Source: Zoogloea dura
Lineage (GTDB): Bacteria > Pseudomonadota > Gammaproteobacteria > Burkholderiales > Rhodocyclaceae
Assembly (NCBI RefSeq): GCF_012927165.1
Contig: NZ_JABBGA010000012.1
Coordinates: 1-64,000 of the forward strand
Reading direction: 5' to 3'
DNA: 64,000 nt
Each line of letters begins with the position of its first letter. Positions within the stretch are counted from its first letter, which is position 1. Under the pieces are notes generated by a model. The model was not told the DNA's origin and did not search any database. It saw nothing but the letters and a program-made list of their open reading frames with translations. The position numbers were made by a program, and so were the translations under genes. Shown piece after piece: positions 16,728-28,021 of this stretch.

Positions 16728-17633
16728 TCAAGCCAGAGGGGCGAGCCGGGTTCCGATCAGGACCGCCGAGCCGTCGTCGGTGGACAAGGCCTCCGGGCGG
16801 TGGCGCGGCAGTTCGAACCCCGCGGCCTTGTCCTCCACCGCCTCGATGATGATTTTGGGCGGCTGGGCCGTGACCGGGCCGAAGATGGTCGCAAAAGACA
16901 CGTCGGCCGCATCGCGGCCGGTGCCGAAGCGCATCAGCCCCATCGGGATGGCGGTGCCGGATGGATCGAACAGATACCAGCGATCCCCCAGAAAGACCTC
17001 CACGTAGGCGTGAAAATCGCTCGGCCCCAGCGCCGGGTCGGCACCGTAGTCGATACCGGCCACAAAGCGGGCGGGTACGTTGAGGGCACGGCACAGGGCG
17101 ATCATCAGGTGGGCAAAATCGCGACACACCCCCACCCGCTCCTGCAGCGTATCCATGGCCGAGGTGCTGGCATTGGTAGTGTTGGAGCGAAAGGCCACGT
17201 GCTGCTTGACCCACTCGCAGACGCGCCGGATGCGCCCGTAGCCCTGCGGCAGGGCGCCGAACTCACGCATGGCCAGCTCGTAGAGCCGATCGGACTGGCA
17301 GTAGCGGCTTGGGTACAGGTAGGTCAGCACATCGGCCGGCAGCCGCCCGATGGGCACTTCGGCTATCGACTCAGGCGCCGCGACGTGATGCTTCAGGTCC
17401 ACCGTGGCGCTGTAGCGCAGGCGCAGCAGGCCGGCCTGGGCCTTGAGGCGCATGTAGCGGTTTCCGGTGGTCATGTCGGTATGGACCTGGGGCAACAAAA
17501 ACTGCCCGAGCTCCATCATCTCGGTAAGCACCAGCTGATGGCGGGTGTGCGCCGCATGAATGTTGAAAATGAAGTCGCAGCCGGGCTGCGAAAGTTCGTA
17601 ATTCAACTCAACCGAAAACTTCAATCTGACCAT
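16728..17633 (-). CDS. Transglutaminase-like cysteine peptidase family protein
   Basis: A 301-residue protein with an N-terminal beta-sandwich (MVRLKFSVELNYELSQPG) typical of bacterial transglutaminase-like proteins, then a transglutaminase core with triad Cys in ERVGVCRDFAHL, His in SDFHAYVEVF and Asp in WYLFDPSGTA. Members act as peptidases or amide-forming enzymes and commonly accompany the ATP-grasp/alpha-E pair, here found at 1026-3398. The start at 17633 has an AGGGA site and fits the family; a longer upstream extension lacks similarity. First gene of the minus-strand group leading to the SHOCT-like and CHAT genes. Confidence 0.85.
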   Translation of the reverse strand: MVRLKFSVELNYELSQPGCDFIFNIHAAHTRHQLVLTEMMELGQFLLPQVHTDMTTGNRYMRLKAQAGLLRLRYSATVDLKHHVAAPESIAEVPIGRLPADVLTYLYPSRYCQSDRLYELAMREFGALPQGYGRIRRVCEWVKQHVAFRSNTTNASTSAMDTLQERVGVCRDFAHLMIALCRALNVPARFVAGIDYGADPALGPSDFHAYVEVFLGDRWYLFDPSGTAIPMGLMRFGTGRDAADVSFATIFGPVTAQPPKIIIEAVEDKAAGFELPRHRPEALSTDDGSAVLIGTRLAPLA

Positions 17634-17803
17634 GAGCGTCCCTGGAAATGCAGCCTTGACGCGGAAATGCGGGTCATGCGGCGTATAAATGACCATCGCG
17701 GGCAACGGACCGGTAAGGATCCGAGCCCGCGACAAGGCTCCATCCTACTCTGCGGCGACGCAACATGCCCGACTTTCTGGCTGCCGCGGTGGCCCCGCAG
17801 CAC

Positions 17804-18622
17804 TCAGGAACGGTAGAGATTCACCTCGTCCCGGGTGGCCAGCGCGACCTGCCGGGCCTGGTCTGCAAAGTCCTCGCCCTTGCCGGCATACAGGATGGCC
17901 CGCGACGAGGAAATCATCAGCCCTGCCCCGGCCGCGCTACGCCCGGCCTTCACGGTCGCCTCCACGTCACCGCCCTGGGCGCCGATGCCGGGGACCAGCA
18001 GGGGCAGGTCACCGACGATGGCGCGCACCTCGGCCAGCTCCTGCGGAAAGGTCGCTCCCACCACCAGCGCATTCTGCCCATGCAGGTTCCACCGCCCGGC
18101 CACCAATGCGGCCACATGCTGGTAGAGCTTGCGCCCGCCTTCGATGTTGAGGTTCTGCAGATCGGAGCCACCCGGATTGGAGGTGCGGCACAGCACGATC
18201 AGGCCCTTGTCGGGATACGCCAGGTAGGGCTCGACTGAGTCGAAACCCATGTAGGGATTCACCGTGAGGGCATCGGCCTTGAAGCGCTCGAAGGCCTCCC
18301 GGGCGTATTGCTGGGCGGTGGCGCCGATATCGCCACGCTTGGCATCCAGCACCACCGGCACCGCCGGGTGGCGCTCGTGGATATAGGCGATCAGATCCTG
18401 CAGCTGATCTTCAGCGCCGGCCGCCGCGAAGTAGGCGATCTGCGGCTTGAAGGCGCAGGCCAGGTCGGCGGTGGCATCGACGATGCCCTTGCAGAAGGCC
18501 AGCACGGCGTCGGGCCTGTCCTTCAGATGAGCAGGAATACGGGCAATGTCCGGATCGAGGCCGACACAGAGAAGGGAATCATGGCGCTGCCACACGGCAG
18601 CGAGCTTGGAGCGGAAGTCCAT
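17804..18622 (-). CDS. pyrF: Orotidine 5'-phosphate decarboxylase
   Basis: Decarboxylates OMP to UMP, the last step of de novo pyrimidine synthesis. The 272-residue sequence is the longer class found in many beta- and actinobacteria (type 2): [14 protein letters not shown] near residue 18, the catalytic Asp-x-Lys-x-x-Asp motif as LDAKRGDIG near 95, and [13 protein letters not shown] in the phosphate-binding half. It is monocistronic; the next genes on the same strand begin 170 bp further downstream. Confidence 0.95.
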   Translation of the reverse strand: MDFRSKLAAVWQRHDSLLCVGLDPDIARIPAHLKDRPDAVLAFCKGIVDATADLACAFKPQIAYFAAAGAEDQLQDLIAYIHERHPAVPVVLDAKRGDIGATAQQYAREAFERFKADALTVNPYMGFDSVEPYLAYPDKGLIVLCRTSNPGGSDLQNLNIEGGRKLYQHVAALVAGRWNLHGQNALVVGATFPQELAEVRAIVGDLPLLVPGIGAQGGDVEATVKAGRSAAGAGLMISSSRAILYAGKGEDFADQARQVALATRDEVNLYRS

Positions 18623-19055
18623 GGCAGGAACGGGCGGCCAGCCCGGCGAGTGAAAGTCTGGGGGCGGATTTTAACAGCCCCGGCCAGCGTGCCGGCACAC
18701 CGGCAGAAATGCTCATGCTGCGCTCCAGCATGCTCCATCTCCTGTCACGGATTGCATCAGCCCACCCTGCGCAGGCGCGGGCAGTTGCTCATTTCTTGAA
18801 CAGCGCAACGCCGGCCCCAAAAAACACGGGCAATCCGGATAGAAAATTTTTCTCCATTAAAAACCGTAGCTTATTGTTAAAAACAGGCAAATTGCACGGA
18901 CTTTCCGGGCATCTGGCACAGCGCTCGCTGAAGTGACTGCGCTCCGTAACGGCGTGTTTCACAGGAAATGCGACCAAGGGAGGAACGAGGTAGCGGAGCA
19001 CCATAGCCCGCGCCTCGCTGGTGACATCAACGACAAAATTCCGGAGACAATCGTT
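18623..19055. other. Intergenic region between pyrF and the porin gene
   Basis: This 433-bp gap contains no convincing gene. An AT-rich patch at about 18840-18895 may hold the porin promoter, and TTAAAAT on the minus strand near 18669-18675 could be the pyrF -10. A CCGGAGA ribosome-binding site precedes the porin ATG. The long untranslated leader of about 150 bp or more before the porin would leave room for small-RNA control, which is common for porins, but nothing specific is visible. Confidence 0.4.
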
Positions 19056-20282
19056 ATGAAGAAGAACCTTCTCGCCCATTCCGTCGCCCTCGCCTGCCTC
19101 GCCGCTGCGGCCGGCAGCGCCCAGGCCGTCAGCTTCACCAAGGATGACGTGACCCTCGACATCAATGGCACGATCAACGGCTTCTACGTAAATCGCGAAT
19201 CCAAGACCACCGTGGCCGGCGGCCCGCAAACCAAGACCCAGAACAGCGCCCTGACCAACGGCCTGCTGCCGGGCTGGATCAACTTCGTCATGACGAGCAA
19301 GGTCGGCGACCAGGACGTCAAGGCCCACTTCAGCTTCGCCCCCGGCATCAACGACTCCTCCTCCGTGGTCGGTCTGCCCACCGATCCGGGCGCTGGCGCC
19401 ACCGGTGGCAAGAACAGCCCCTTCAGCCAGGTGGACGTCCGCAACGTGTACTTCCAGTTCGGCAACAACGACTGGGGCACCATGAAGTTCGGCCGCGACA
19501 TCGGTCTCTTCGGCCAGAACATCATCCTGTCCGACATGACCCTGCTGGGCGTCGGCGGCACCTCCAACGCCGGCATCCCGTTCAACACCACCTTCGGCAT
19601 GATCGGCCACGGTTACATGTACACCGGCTTCCAGGCCCAGATCACCTACACCACCCCGAACTTCAACGGCCTGCAGGCTGCTGGCGGCATCTTCCAGCCC
19701 AGCTCCTTCGCCGGCGACCAGACCAAGACCCCCGGCTTCCAGGCCAAGGTTGATTACGATTGGAAGGGCGACATGCCCGGCAAGGTGTGGGGCGGCCTCG
19801 TGACCCAGAGCACCAGCTGCTCCAAGGGCTCCAACTGCAACGGCGTCGGCGCCAACCCGGACAAGAGCTTCACCGCCACTGGCTACGAATTGGGTGCCAA
19901 GGCCAGCGCCGGCAACTTCGGTGCCGTTGCCTACGCCTTCTCCGGCAAGGGCCTGGGCCTCTCCACCGTTGGCGCCCAATTCTTCGGCGGCAGCGACGGC
20001 CTCGGCAACAAGACCGACTCCAAGGGTTACTTCCTGCAAGGCACCTACCAGCTCAACAAGACCAAGTTCGGCATCAACTTCGGCCAGAACAAGGACAACG
20101 ACGGCGTGCTGGGCCAAGGCAACGAGCGCAAGAACAAGGCCTACACCCTGGGCGTCTATCACAGCCTGAACAAGTTCGTGACCCTGGTCGGCGAACTGAA
20201 CCAGGAAAAGATCACCAGCACCGTGGATGACAGCGAGACCAAGAACCGCACCCTGTCCGCTGGCGCCATCCTGTTCTTCTAG
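19056..20282 (+). CDS. Gram-negative general porin (trimeric, Porin_4 type)
   Basis: A 408-residue outer-membrane beta-barrel. The precursor starts MKKNLLAHSVALACLAAAAGSAQA, a signal peptide cleaved after AQA. The mature protein has alternating beta strands, the NDWGTMKFGRDIG segment typical of betaproteobacterial porins, and ends in aromatic Phe (AGAILFF), the signal recognised by the BAM assembly machinery. It would allow diffusion of small solutes. Isolated between an intergenic leader and a strong terminator, so expressed alone, probably at high level. Confidence 0.93.
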   Translation: MKKNLLAHSVALACLAAAAGSAQAVSFTKDDVTLDINGTINGFYVNRESKTTVAGGPQTKTQNSALTNGLLPGWINFVMTSKVGDQDVKAHFSFAPGINDSSSVVGLPTDPGAGATGGKNSPFSQVDVRNVYFQFGNNDWGTMKFGRDIGLFGQNIILSDMTLLGVGGTSNAGIPFNTTFGMIGHGYMYTGFQAQITYTTPNFNGLQAAGGIFQPSSFAGDQTKTPGFQAKVDYDWKGDMPGKVWGGLVTQSTSCSKGSNCNGVGANPDKSFTATGYELGAKASAGNFGAVAYAFSGKGLGLSTVGAQFFGGSDGLGNKTDSKGYFLQGTYQLNKTKFGINFGQNKDNDGVLGQGNERKNKAYTLGVYHSLNKFVTLVGELNQEKITSTVDDSETKNRTLSAGAILFF

Positions 20283-20370
20283 TATTGGCAATGCCCTCCG
20301 GGGCGAGGCAGTTTCCGCGGACGTCCGGTACGTCCGCGAAGCGCAACCTGTTGTGTTTCTCCCTCCTTCT

Positions 20371-20397
20371 GGCGCCCTTCGGGGCGCCATTTTTTTA
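20371..20397 (+). terminator. Rho-independent terminator of the porin gene
   Basis: Stem GGCGCCC/GGGCGCC (20371-20377 with 20382-20388) closes a TTCG tetraloop and is followed by AT and six T residues. A second hairpin without a T-run (20316-20324 with 20330-20338) lies between the stop codon and this terminator and may protect the 3' end. Confidence 0.92.
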
Positions 20398-20521
20398 GGT
20401 GAAAGGCCTGTCCGCTGCAGCAAGCGCCCCCGGACGGCTTATCCTCCCTCCGCTCTCTCACCCAGACCGGCCCCGAGCCGGCCAGGACAGCCCCCACGGC
20501 ACCCCAAACCAGGAGATCACG

Positions 20522-21535
20522 ATGCAGCGCTACGAAGTGCAGTTCGCCGACAGCCAACCCGCTTTCCAGCTGAGGGACTTTCAGCCCGCCCCCCTGGGCC
20601 CGCGCCAGGTGGCGGTCGCCATCAAGGCCGTATCCCTCAACTACCGGGACCTGCTGGTGTCCCGCAACACTTACTTCTGCCCCATCGAGAACGGCCTGGT
20701 GCCCTGCTCGGACGGAGCCGGCGAGGTAATCGCCGTCGGCGATGAAGTCACCGAACTGCGTATCGGCGATAGGGTGGCAAGCCTGTTCTTCCCCCACTGG
20801 CAGGCGGGCGAAGCCGATGGCCGAGCCATTTCCGGCGCCCTGGGCGCGGAAGGCCCGGGCGTGCTCACGCCCCATTTCGTGACCGACGCCACGGGCCTGA
20901 TCCCCATTCCCGACAGCCTGAGCTTCGAGGAGGCCGCCACCCTGCCCTGCGCAGCGCTGACCGCCTGGCATGCCCTCTTCGAGGCCGGCCAGCTCAAGCC
21001 CGGCCACACCGTGCTGCTGCAAGGCACCGGCGGGGTCTCGATCTTCGCCCTGCAATTTGCCAAGGCGGCCGGTGCAAAGGTCATCATCACCTCCAGCAGC
21101 GACGACAAGCTCGCCCACGCCCGGCAACTGGGGGCCGACCACGGCATCAACTACCGCAACACACCCGAATGGCAGGAGGAGGCGCTGCGCCTCACCGGCG
21201 GCCGCGGTGTGGACGTGGTGGTGGAAGTGGGCGGCCCGGGCACCCTGGAGCGTTCCCTCATGAGCGTGCGCACAGGCGGCCGCATCGCCTACATCGGGGT
21301 GCTCACCGGGCTCGCCGGCGCCGCCAATCCGATGATGCTGATCCCCCGCCTGGCCGCCATCAATGGCATCTTCGTCGGCAGCCGGCAGATGTTCGCCGAC
21401 ATGCTCCAGGCCATGGTCGCGCACCGCATCCACCCGGTGATCGACAAGCGCTTCAGCTTTGCCGACGCCCCGGCAGCCCTGGCGCACATGGAGCAGGGGG
21501 CTCATTTCGGCAAGATCGTGATCCAGGTAGGCTGA
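20522..21535 (+). CDS. Zinc-independent MDR oxidoreductase (quinone oxidoreductase-like)
   Basis: A 337-residue medium-chain dehydrogenase/reductase: GroES-like N-terminal domain (VSLNYRDLLVSRNTY, GEVIAVGDEV) and a Rossmann NAD(P) domain with LLQGTGGVSIFALQFAKAAGAKVI. The conserved structural-zinc cysteines of classical alcohol dehydrogenases are missing, which points to quinone- or enone-reducing members. An AGGAGATCACG site precedes the ATG. No neighbour suggests a substrate. Confidence 0.85.
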   Translation: MQRYEVQFADSQPAFQLRDFQPAPLGPRQVAVAIKAVSLNYRDLLVSRNTYFCPIENGLVPCSDGAGEVIAVGDEVTELRIGDRVASLFFPHWQAGEADGRAISGALGAEGPGVLTPHFVTDATGLIPIPDSLSFEEAATLPCAALTAWHALFEAGQLKPGHTVLLQGTGGVSIFALQFAKAAGAKVIITSSSDDKLAHARQLGADHGINYRNTPEWQEEALRLTGGRGVDVVVEVGGPGTLERSLMSVRTGGRIAYIGVLTGLAGAANPMMLIPRLAAINGIFVGSRQMFADMLQAMVAHRIHPVIDKRFSFADAPAALAHMEQGAHFGKIVIQVG

Positions 21536-21627
21536 CCCCGGCTGGGGGAGTATCGTGGCGCCTGTTCAGCGGTACGCTCCACCGGCACTCCCCCCCAGCT
21601 CCCCCAAGCGCTCCCAGGACCCACTCC

Positions 21628-24158
<2,531 letters not shown>

Positions 24159-24161
24159 ACG

Positions 24162-25211
24162 ATGAGCCAGCCCGACATCAACCCCCTCGCGCTTTCACGG
24201 CCGCCGATCCGCGCGACCATCCTCACCGGCTTTCTCGGTGCCGGCAAGACGACCCTGCTCAACCGCTACCTGGCCACCCGGCCCGAGCGCAAGGTGGCCG
24301 TGCTCGAGAACGAGTTCGGCAGCGTCGGCATCGACGGTGGCCTCATCGCCGGATCGCCCGCCGTCGAAATCGTCGAGCTCACCGACGGCTGCATCTGCTG
24401 CAGCGTGCGCGGCGAGCTGTCCAATGCCCTCGCCGACCTGGCCAGGCGCCGGGACACGGGCGAACTGGATTTCGACCACCTGGTCGTGGAGACCACCGGC
24501 CTGGCCGATCCAGCCCCGGTGGCCCAGTCCTTCTTCGTAGACGAAGGCCTAGCCGGGCGCTATGAGCTGGACGGCATCATCACGGTGGTGGACGCCGTCC
24601 ATGCCCAGGCCCAGCTCGACGAACACCGCGTCGCGGCAGCCCAGGTGGGCTTTGCCGACCGGATCCTGCTGAGCAAGGCCGAGAGCCTCGACGACGACGC
24701 TCTGGATGCGCTCCGGCAGCGCCTGCAACGCATCAACATCCGCGTGCCGGCCGTGCCGGTGCCCACCGATGCGGCGCCGGTCACCGCCCTGTTCCACCTG
24801 GACGCCTTCCGCCTCGACGAGGTGCTCGAGCAACTGCCCTCCTTCCTGGCCACCGACACCCCTGCCGGGCTGCGCCGCGGCGGCGGCAGCGCGCGGGGCT
24901 TTTATCGTCACGACGACGACATCGCCTCCTTCGTGCTGCAACATCCCGGCGACGTGGACTCGGCCCTGATGGCGGGTTTCGTCGAAGAGCTCCTGCTGCG
25001 CCAGGGCCCGGCCCTGCTGCGCTACAAGGGCGTGCTGGCGCTTCGTGGCGATGCCCGCAAGGTGATCCTGCAGGGCGTCCACCGCCTCAGCGGCTCCGAC
25101 TACGGCGCCCCCTGGCAGGACGGCGAAAGCCGCCACACCACCCTGGTCCTCATTGGCCGCCGCCTTGATGAAGAAGGTATCCGCAATGCCTTCCGCCTGG
25201 CCTGCCGCTAG
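24162..25211 (+). CDS. CobW/COG0523 family GTP-binding metallochaperone
   Basis: A 349-residue G3E GTPase with Walker A GFLGAGKTTLLNR, the metal-binding CxCC motif in DGCICCSVRGEL, and a CobW C-terminal domain (RGFYRHDDDIASFVL). COG0523 proteins deliver zinc or other metals to target enzymes or act in cobalamin synthesis; no cobalamin genes are nearby. It starts three bases after parE and ends 69 bp before parC, giving an unusual insertion of a metallochaperone between the two topoisomerase IV subunits. The client protein is unknown. Confidence 0.88.
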   Translation: MSQPDINPLALSRPPIRATILTGFLGAGKTTLLNRYLATRPERKVAVLENEFGSVGIDGGLIAGSPAVEIVELTDGCICCSVRGELSNALADLARRRDTGELDFDHLVVETTGLADPAPVAQSFFVDEGLAGRYELDGIITVVDAVHAQAQLDEHRVAAAQVGFADRILLSKAESLDDDALDALRQRLQRINIRVPAVPVPTDAAPVTALFHLDAFRLDEVLEQLPSFLATDTPAGLRRGGGSARGFYRHDDDIASFVLQHPGDVDSALMAGFVEELLLRQGPALLRYKGVLALRGDARKVILQGVHRLSGSDYGAPWQDGESRHTTLVLIGRRLDEEGIRNAFRLACR

Positions 25212-25280
25212 TCATTCCGGCGCACCGGTACGGCCTGCACCCCGACCTGCCCGCGCCACTTTTCCTGCGAACGTCTCACC

Positions 25281-27635
25281 ATGAACGACACTCCGGACCT
25301 CTTCGATTCCCCGGCGCCCGACGCCGCCGAACCGCCACCTCCACCACCCGCCACCCTGCTGCTGGGCAGCGACGACGCCTTGCCCCTCGACCTCTACGCC
25401 GAGCGCGCCTACCTCGCCTACGCCATGAGCGTGGTCAAGGCCCGCGCCCTGCCCCAGGTGGAGGACGGCCTCAAGCCGGTGCAGCGCCGCATCCTGTTCG
25501 CGATGAACGAGATGCGCCTGTCGCCGGGCTCCAAGCACGTCAAGTCGGCCCGGGTGGTCGGCGACGTGATCGGTAAATACCACCCCCACGGCGACTCCAG
25601 CGTCTATGACGCGATGGTGCGGGTGGCCCAGGACTTCTCCCTGCGCTATCCGCTGGTGGACGGCCAGGGCAACTTCGGCTCCCGCGACGGCGACTCCGCG
25701 GCGGCCATGCGCTACACCGAATGCCGCCTCACCCCGATCGCCGAGCTGCTGCTGTCGGAGATCGACCGGGGCACGGTGGACTTCCGCCCCAACTACGACG
25801 GCGCCTTCGAAGAGCCCCAGCTGCTGCCCGCCCGCCTGCCCTTCGTGCTGCTCAACGGCGCCTCCGGCATCGCCGTGGGCATGGCCACCGAGATCCCGTC
25901 CCACAACCTGCGGGAAGTGGCCGCGGCGGCCATCCACGCCATCGAGAACCCCGAAGCCAGCGTCGCCGACCTGATGACCCACATCGCCGGCCCGGACTTC
26001 CCGGGCGGCGGGCAGATCATCTCGCCGGCAGCCGACATCCGCCAGGCCTACGAAACCGGCCGGGGCAGCCTCAAGCTGCGCGCCCGCTGGGTGATCGAAG
26101 ACCTGGCCCGCGGCCAGTGGCAACTGGTCATCAACGAACTGCCGCCGGGCGTGTCGGCCCAGAAGGTGCTCTTCGAGATCGAGACCCTCACCAACCCGCA
26201 GCCCAAGACCGGCAAGAAGTCCATCGACGCCGACCAGGCCCAGCTCAAGGCGGTGATGCTCGCCGCGCTGGACCGGGTGCGCGACGAATCGGGCAAGGAC
26301 GCGCCGGTGCGCCTGGTCTTCGAGCCGAAGAGCCGCAACCAGGATGTGACCGAGTTCGCCAACCTGCTGCTCGCCCACACCAGCCTGGAGAGCTCCTCGT
26401 CGATCAACCTGGTGATGATCGGGCTGGACGGCCGGCCCGGGCAGAAGAACCTGGCCGACATCCTCCACGAGTGGGGCCGCTTCCGGGTCACCACGGTGCG
26501 CCGTCGTACGAGCCACCGCCTGGGCCAGGTGAACGACCGCATCCACATCCTGGAAGGCCGTCACATCGTCTTCCTGAACATCGACGAGGTGATCCGCATC
26601 ATCCGCGAGTCGGACGAGCCCAAGCCGGCCCTGATCGCCCGCTTCGACCTGTCCGACCGCCAGGCCGAGGACATCCTGGAGATCCGCCTGCGCCAGCTGG
26701 CCCGCCTCGAAGGCATCAAGATCGAGCGGGAGCTGGCCGAGCTGCGTGGCGAGAAGGACGAGCTGGAAGCCCTGCTGGCCAACGAGGGCAAGCTGCGCCG
26801 CCTGGTCATCAAGGAGATCAAGGCCGACGCCGACAAGTACGGCGATGCCCGCCGCACCCTGGTGGAAGAAGCCGCCCGTGCCGGCGTCAGCCAGACCGTG
26901 GTGGACGAACCGGTCACCGTGATCGTCTCGGAGAAGGGCTGGGTCCGCTGCCGCAGCGGCCACGGCGTGGATCTCGAGAACGTCAGCTTCAAGGATGGCG
27001 ACCGCCTCGGCAGCGCCTTCGAATGCCGCAGTGTGGACGCCCTGATCGTGCTGAGCGACGGCGGGCGGGCCCTCACCGTCGCCGTCTCGGCCCTGCCCGA
27101 CGGCCGCGGCAACGGCGTGCCGCTGGCCTCGCTGGTCGAGCTGCCCAGCGGCAGCAAGGTCGCCCACGTGCTGGCCGGACCGGCCGACAAGCGGGTGCTG
27201 CTGGCCAGCGCCGACGGTTACGGCTTCCTGTGCCGCCTGGGCGACATGAGCGCCACCAAGCGGGCCGGCAAGCAGTTCGTCACTGTCGACGCCGGCGGCC
27301 GGCAACTCCCGCCCGTGCTCTTCGACGGCGGCGAGGGGCTGCACCTGGCCGCCCTGTCCACCAGCGGGCGCCTGCTGGTCTTCCCGCTGGACCAGATGAA
27401 GGAGCTCTCCGGCGGCGGCCGCGGCGTGATCATCATGGGGCTGGACGAGGGCGAACACCTGGGCACCGTCTGTGTGGCCCGCACAAGCCTGACCCTGCTG
27501 GCTGCCACCCGCGTCGGCAAGCCGGTGGAGGTGGCGATCCCGGCGAAGGACTGGGAGCCCTGGCTGGGCAAGCGCGCCCGCAAGGGCAAGCCGGCCCCCG
27601 GGCGGTCCCAGGCGAACGGGCTGAAGGGCGCCTGA
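25281..27635 (+). CDS. parC: DNA topoisomerase IV subunit A
   Basis: DNA-cleaving subunit of topoisomerase IV. The 784 residues contain the winged-helix domain with catalytic Tyr145 (MRYTECRL), the quinolone-sensitivity region [13 protein letters not shown] (Ser106 and Asp110 at the positions matching E. coli Ser80 and Glu84, so no typical resistance change at Ser), a coiled-coil tower and a C-terminal domain of degenerate beta-pinwheel blades. A Pro-rich N-terminal extension of about 20 residues precedes the core. Same strand and likely same operon as parE. Confidence 0.96.
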   Translation: MNDTPDLFDSPAPDAAEPPPPPPATLLLGSDDALPLDLYAERAYLAYAMSVVKARALPQVEDGLKPVQRRILFAMNEMRLSPGSKHVKSARVVGDVIGKYHPHGDSSVYDAMVRVAQDFSLRYPLVDGQGNFGSRDGDSAAAMRYTECRLTPIAELLLSEIDRGTVDFRPNYDGAFEEPQLLPARLPFVLLNGASGIAVGMATEIPSHNLREVAAAAIHAIENPEASVADLMTHIAGPDFPGGGQIISPAADIRQAYETGRGSLKLRARWVIEDLARGQWQLVINELPPGVSAQKVLFEIETLTNPQPKTGKKSIDADQAQLKAVMLAALDRVRDESGKDAPVRLVFEPKSRNQDVTEFANLLLAHTSLESSSSINLVMIGLDGRPGQKNLADILHEWGRFRVTTVRRRTSHRLGQVNDRIHILEGRHIVFLNIDEVIRIIRESDEPKPALIARFDLSDRQAEDILEIRLRQLARLEGIKIERELAELRGEKDELEALLANEGKLRRLVIKEIKADADKYGDARRTLVEEAARAGVSQTVVDEPVTVIVSEKGWVRCRSGHGVDLENVSFKDGDRLGSAFECRSVDALIVLSDGGRALTVAVSALPDGRGNGVPLASLVELPSGSKVAHVLAGPADKRVLLASADGYGFLCRLGDMSATKRAGKQFVTVDAGGRQLPPVLFDGGEGLHLAALSTSGRLLVFPLDQMKELSGGGRGVIIMGLDEGEHLGTVCVARTSLTLLAATRVGKPVEVAIPAKDWEPWLGKRARKGKPAPGRSQANGLKGA

Positions 27636-27643
27636 GCCCGGAC

Positions 27644-27671
27644 AGGTCTGCCGGCTTAGACCGGCAGACCT
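27644..27671. terminator. Hairpin between convergent parC and receiver genes
   Basis: An 11-bp perfect stem (27644-27654 with 27661-27671, arms AGGTCTGCCGG and complement) with a six-base loop covers the short gap and the last codons of the response-regulator gene. No T-run is present. Its place between convergent genes suggests a shared terminator. Confidence 0.5.
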
Positions 27672-28021
27672 ACCGACTGCAGCAAGCCCTGGCGGTTGAT
27701 GGGTTTGACCAGGATCTCGTCAAAGCCGGCAGCAAGGATCTGCTCACGCTCGCCCGGCATGGCGTGGGCAGTGTAGGCAACGATGCGCAGGCCCGCCATC
27801 TCGGGGCGGGCCCGCAAGCGCCGGCATACTTCCGAACCGCTGATGCCGGGCATGCTGACGTCCAGCAGCAGCACATCCACGCTGGCGCCCTCGAAGAAGG
27901 CCATGGCCGCCTCGCCGGAGTCTGCCTCGTGGACTTCGCAGCCGGCCTGGGTCAGGAGCACCGCAGGCAGGGTCCGGTTGATTTTATGGTCGTCGACGAT
28001 CAGAACTTTCATGGCGCTCAT
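27656..28021 (-). CDS. Stand-alone response regulator receiver (CheY-like)
   Basis: A 121-residue single-domain receiver: acidic pair in VLIVDDH, phospho-acceptor Asp54 in LLLDVSMPGISG, Thr in VAYTAHAM and Lys in EILVKPI. There is no output domain, so it would relay phosphate or act by protein binding. The start overlaps the stop of the histidine kinase gene by four bases (ATGA), which makes the kinase the obvious phosphate donor. Confidence 0.92.
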   Translation of the reverse strand: MSAMKVLIVDDHKINRTLPAVLLTQAGCEVHEADSGEAAMAFFEGASVDVLLLDVSMPGISGSEVCRRLRARPEMAGLRIVAYTAHAMPGEREQILAAGFDEILVKPINRQGLLQSVGLPV

